This document shows, piece by piece, positions 62,161-64,000 of a stretch of 64,000 nt of DNA. The stretch is taken from the NCBI GenBank assembly GCA_003248805.1, contig QFQY01000003.1, forward strand, positions 51,533-115,532, given 5' to 3'. The translations under genes and the position numbers were made by a program. This DNA comes from Chelatococcus sp. (GTDB taxonomy: Bacteria > Pseudomonadota > Alphaproteobacteria > Rhizobiales > Beijerinckiaceae). The notes under the pieces were generated by a model, which was not told where the DNA came from, did not search any database, and was given only the letters and a program-made list of their open reading frames with translations. Numbering within the stretch: position 1 is the stretch's first letter; each line of letters opens with the position of its first letter.

Positions 62161-62546
62161 AGTGCAGCGTCATTCTCGCGGCCATCTGCTCTGCCGCGAC
62201 AGTAGCCGCAACAACACCCGAGACGGCCGCTTACGTGAAGGAGATGCACGCCATAGAGCGAGCATTCGGGAGAGAGCTCGCGCGATCTGACAATGGCAAA
62301 CGCATCCGCGAGGTCGCGATCGAGCAGCGAGGAAGAACGGCGGAGCTTCTAGTCCGCTATCGCGCCGTAAAAATTCCAGACGACTGTAGAGAAGCTGGGG
62401 AACGACTGCACTTGTTCTTCCAGTTTTTCCTTCTCCCATCGTCAGGCGAAGAGGCGCTCGAAGCCGCGCGCCTTAAATTTAGAAGGTCCATCAAGGACTG
62501 CGAGATCGAGACAGGAATTCGGCAGAACCGCCAGTTCGGCCGTTAA
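62148..62546 (+). CDS. exported hypothetical protein, coupled to the Cys-rich peptide
   Basis: A 132-residue protein with a signal peptide (KCSVILAAICSAATVAA) and a helical mature part (AAYVKEMHAIERAFGRELAR and SGEEALEAARLKFRRSIKDC). Its start lies 13 bases inside the end of the Cys-rich peptide gene, in another frame. Its stop overlaps the stop region of the tape-measure gene on the other strand. The family is not recognised. As a periplasmic product it could be a lysogenic-conversion or superinfection-exclusion factor. Confidence 0.68.
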   Translation: MQPLKCSVILAAICSAATVAATTPETAAYVKEMHAIERAFGRELARSDNGKRIREVAIEQRGRTAELLVRYRAVKIPDDCREAGERLHLFFQFFLLPSSGEEALEAARLKFRRSIKDCEIETGIRQNRQFGR

Positions 62547-63922
62547 TTTGGCCCCTGCTTGCCGGTATTGAAGCCGCCCGGTCCGCCTCCCCCTCCGAAG
62601 GAGAGCGACGGCGGCCGCAGGTTGTTGATGGCCTGCTGTATCCTCGCAATCGCAGCGAGCGCCTCCGCCTCCATCGTGGAGAAGCCAGAGGTGAGACCAC
62701 TCGCGAGCGAGGGCCCGAGCGCCATCACACCTTCCGTCACCTCGTCGACCTTCGCTTTGATCCCGTCGAAGCCAGAGGCGTCGAGTGTCGGAGCGGCGTA
62801 GGTCTTTGCGCCTTTGCCCTTCCCCAGGGTGATAGGCAGGGTGCCGAAACTACCCAGTCGCGACAAGCTCCCCAGGCCGGTCTGAGCGCGCTCAAGGCCC
62901 GCCTGGGCCGTCGGAATGCGATACATGTCGCCGAACTCGCGCTGCATTCTGAGGATGCGGATTTCTTCGGCCTTGGCGAGCTCCTTTGCTGACTGCCGGC
63001 GCGCCGGCCCGTTAAGCAAGCCCCCCTTGTTCAGCGAGGAATCGCGATAGGTCTGAAAGAGGTCCCAGTGATTAGCCTCATCAGCGGCCTTCTGTCGATC
63101 CGATCGGGCGTAGCGCTGCCGGCGGTATTCATCCTCTGCGGCCTGGCGCGCCCGCTCCGTCGGCGCGTGCGTCACGACGTAGCGCAACGTATCCTCGTCG
63201 TATTGCCCAGCAGCTATTCCTTTGAGAACCCGATCCTCCTGCTCGGCTGCAGTCGGCCCTCCTTTCGACGGAGAAGGCATCTTGCCTTCTCGCTCCGCCG
63301 TATCGGCGTCGATCTCCCTGAGCCGACGCAACCGACGCTCGGCCTTTTCCGCACTGTCGACTGCCTCATTGATGAACTCAGCAAACTGACCAGCGACTAC
63401 CTTCATCGTGTCGCCGGTTCGCTTCATCATCACATCGATCGACTGCGTTGCCCTGTCGAGGCGATTGAAATCCTTTTCCATCGCTAGCGCGGCGCCCGCC
63501 CTGACGGATCCGAGAGCCTTTTGCTTGTCATTCGCGAGATCAAGAAGCTTAAGAACGCGAGGCAACGCCCCGACGAGGCGCGACATGTCGTCGGCATATT
63601 CCATCCCGAACATGTCTTTCAGGATAGAAAGCCGCTTTGTGCCCTGCGCTTTGTCCAGCGCCTTGAGCAAGATCAGAATCGCGCCGGTCGCGTCCTTCTC
63701 GACCGCCTTGCGGAATTTTTTCGCGTTCAGGCCCGCGCTGACAAGCGCTTCATCAAAGCCATCGTCTGGCGTCGAGATCTTTGTTACGAGCGCGTTGAGG
63801 CCGGTAGCTGCGACCTCCGTCCCAACACCAACCTCTTTCAGGGCCGCGCCAAGGGCGAGCATATTCTCGGCAGAGATTCCAATCCCCTTGCCGGCACCAC
63901 CAGCACGACGAAGTATTTCTAT
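62543..63922 (-). pseudogene. phage tape-measure protein, C-terminal part, interrupted by an IS
   Basis: About 460 codons remain. The frame is open into LIEILRRAGGAGKGIGISAE at the right, before the ATG at 63862, and then meets an IS end at about 63922. The text GVGTEVAATGLNALVTKIST and SILKDMFGMEYADDMSRLVG is typical of TP901-type tape measures (Mu gp42 position). A charged helical middle and a Gly-rich C-terminus (SLSFGGGGGPGGFNTG) follow. The N-terminal part is not in the window. The break probably prevents tail assembly. Confidence 0.78.
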
Positions 63923-64000
63923 GAGAGTCCGTCCCGGAACTCATGACGCTCGCGCGATGCGGCGGATAAGAACCATGGCGGCGGCTGCGTAGAGGAAGGC
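63923..64000 (-). mobile_element. left end of an IS5-type insertion sequence with transposase C-terminus
   Basis: Codons from 64000 down to a stop at 63941 read AFLYAAAAMVLIRRIARAS, the closing residues of IS5-family transposases. Beyond the stop, GAGTCCGTCC...GGAACTC (about 63925-63942) is a near-perfect inverted repeat of the sort that ends such elements. The rest of the element lies past the right edge. The exact junction with the tape-measure gene is uncertain by a few bases. Confidence 0.72.

Larger units (their letters stand above)
45000..64000. mobile_element. Mu-like myovirus prophage (tail, lysis and accessory module), incomplete
   Basis: Gene content from the right edge leftward follows Mu tail order: tape measure, gp43 (DNA circularisation), gp44 and gp45 baseplate, gp46, gp47 (baseplate J), gp48, tail fibre, then spike, endolysin, holin and small lysis-region genes. 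Head, packaging and transposition genes are not in the window and would lie to the right. The left limit is approximate. The tape-measure gene is broken by an IS, so the prophage is likely defective for virion production, although the tail module could still be of interest as a tailocin-like remnant. Confidence 0.85.

Overview
The window is GC-rich DNA (about two thirds G+C) from an alphaproteobacterium, most likely a soil or root-associated member of the Hyphomicrobiales (Bosea or a relative). I infer this from codon bias, from the many solute-importer operons, and from the type of dispersed palindrome near 58.1 kb. No rRNA or tRNA gene and no CRISPR array was seen.

Left part, metabolism (1-16065). 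A minus-strand operon encodes a hydantoinase/oxoprolinase pair (HyuA, HyuB), a small 2Fe-2S protein and a flavoprotein cut by the left edge. A D-amino-acid-oxidase-type flavoenzyme is divergent from it. The three redox proteins resemble the subunits of heterotrimeric opine/D-hydroxyproline dehydrogenases. Next are a siderophore/cobalamin-type ABC importer (binding protein, permease, ATPase), a convergent ATP-grasp ligase, an orphan PF04392 binding protein cotranscribed with an unusual two-module-sensor/MFS fusion, and a divergent VAO-type flavin oxidase.

Secretion locus (16251-23503). A minus-strand set encodes a membrane-fusion protein, a C39-peptidase ABC exporter and a second ABC exporter (NHLM bacteriocin-type trio). 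It is followed by a 399-residue protein with an N-terminal double-glycine leader, a Gly/Ala/Ser-rich body, eight 11-residue Ala/Lys/Glu repeats and a cationic C-terminus. I read it as the exported substrate. This is the strongest candidate for an undescribed system in the window.

Organophosphorus region (23849-44377). After a TctC-type binding protein and a fossil of a LivK-type binding protein come three blocks with two LysR regulators. (1) phnA (phosphonoacetate hydrolase), a second alkaline-phosphatase-fold hydrolase and a full Dpp-type importer. (2) A Ugp-type importer without an ATPase, with a cyclic-phosphodiesterase-like metallophosphoesterase. (3) An aminoethylphosphonate-type importer with a PLP enzyme that may be the hydroxy-aminoethylphosphonate lyase PbfA. 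Together they suggest scavenging of phosphonates and phosphodiesters.

Right part, prophage (about 45000 to the right edge). IS and recombinase fragments at 44538-44934 precede a Mu-like myovirus tail and lysis module read leftward: tape measure, gp43-gp48-like baseplate genes, tail fibres/spike, endolysin, holin, HTH-phosphoesterase and dNMP kinase. A cassette of regulatory and small secreted proteins (Rha, an HTH repressor, a Cys-rich peptide) sits between the tape measure and gp43. An IS5-type element interrupts the tape-measure gene at the right edge, so the prophage is probably defective. Four terminator-like hairpins and one palindromic element punctuate the late operon.
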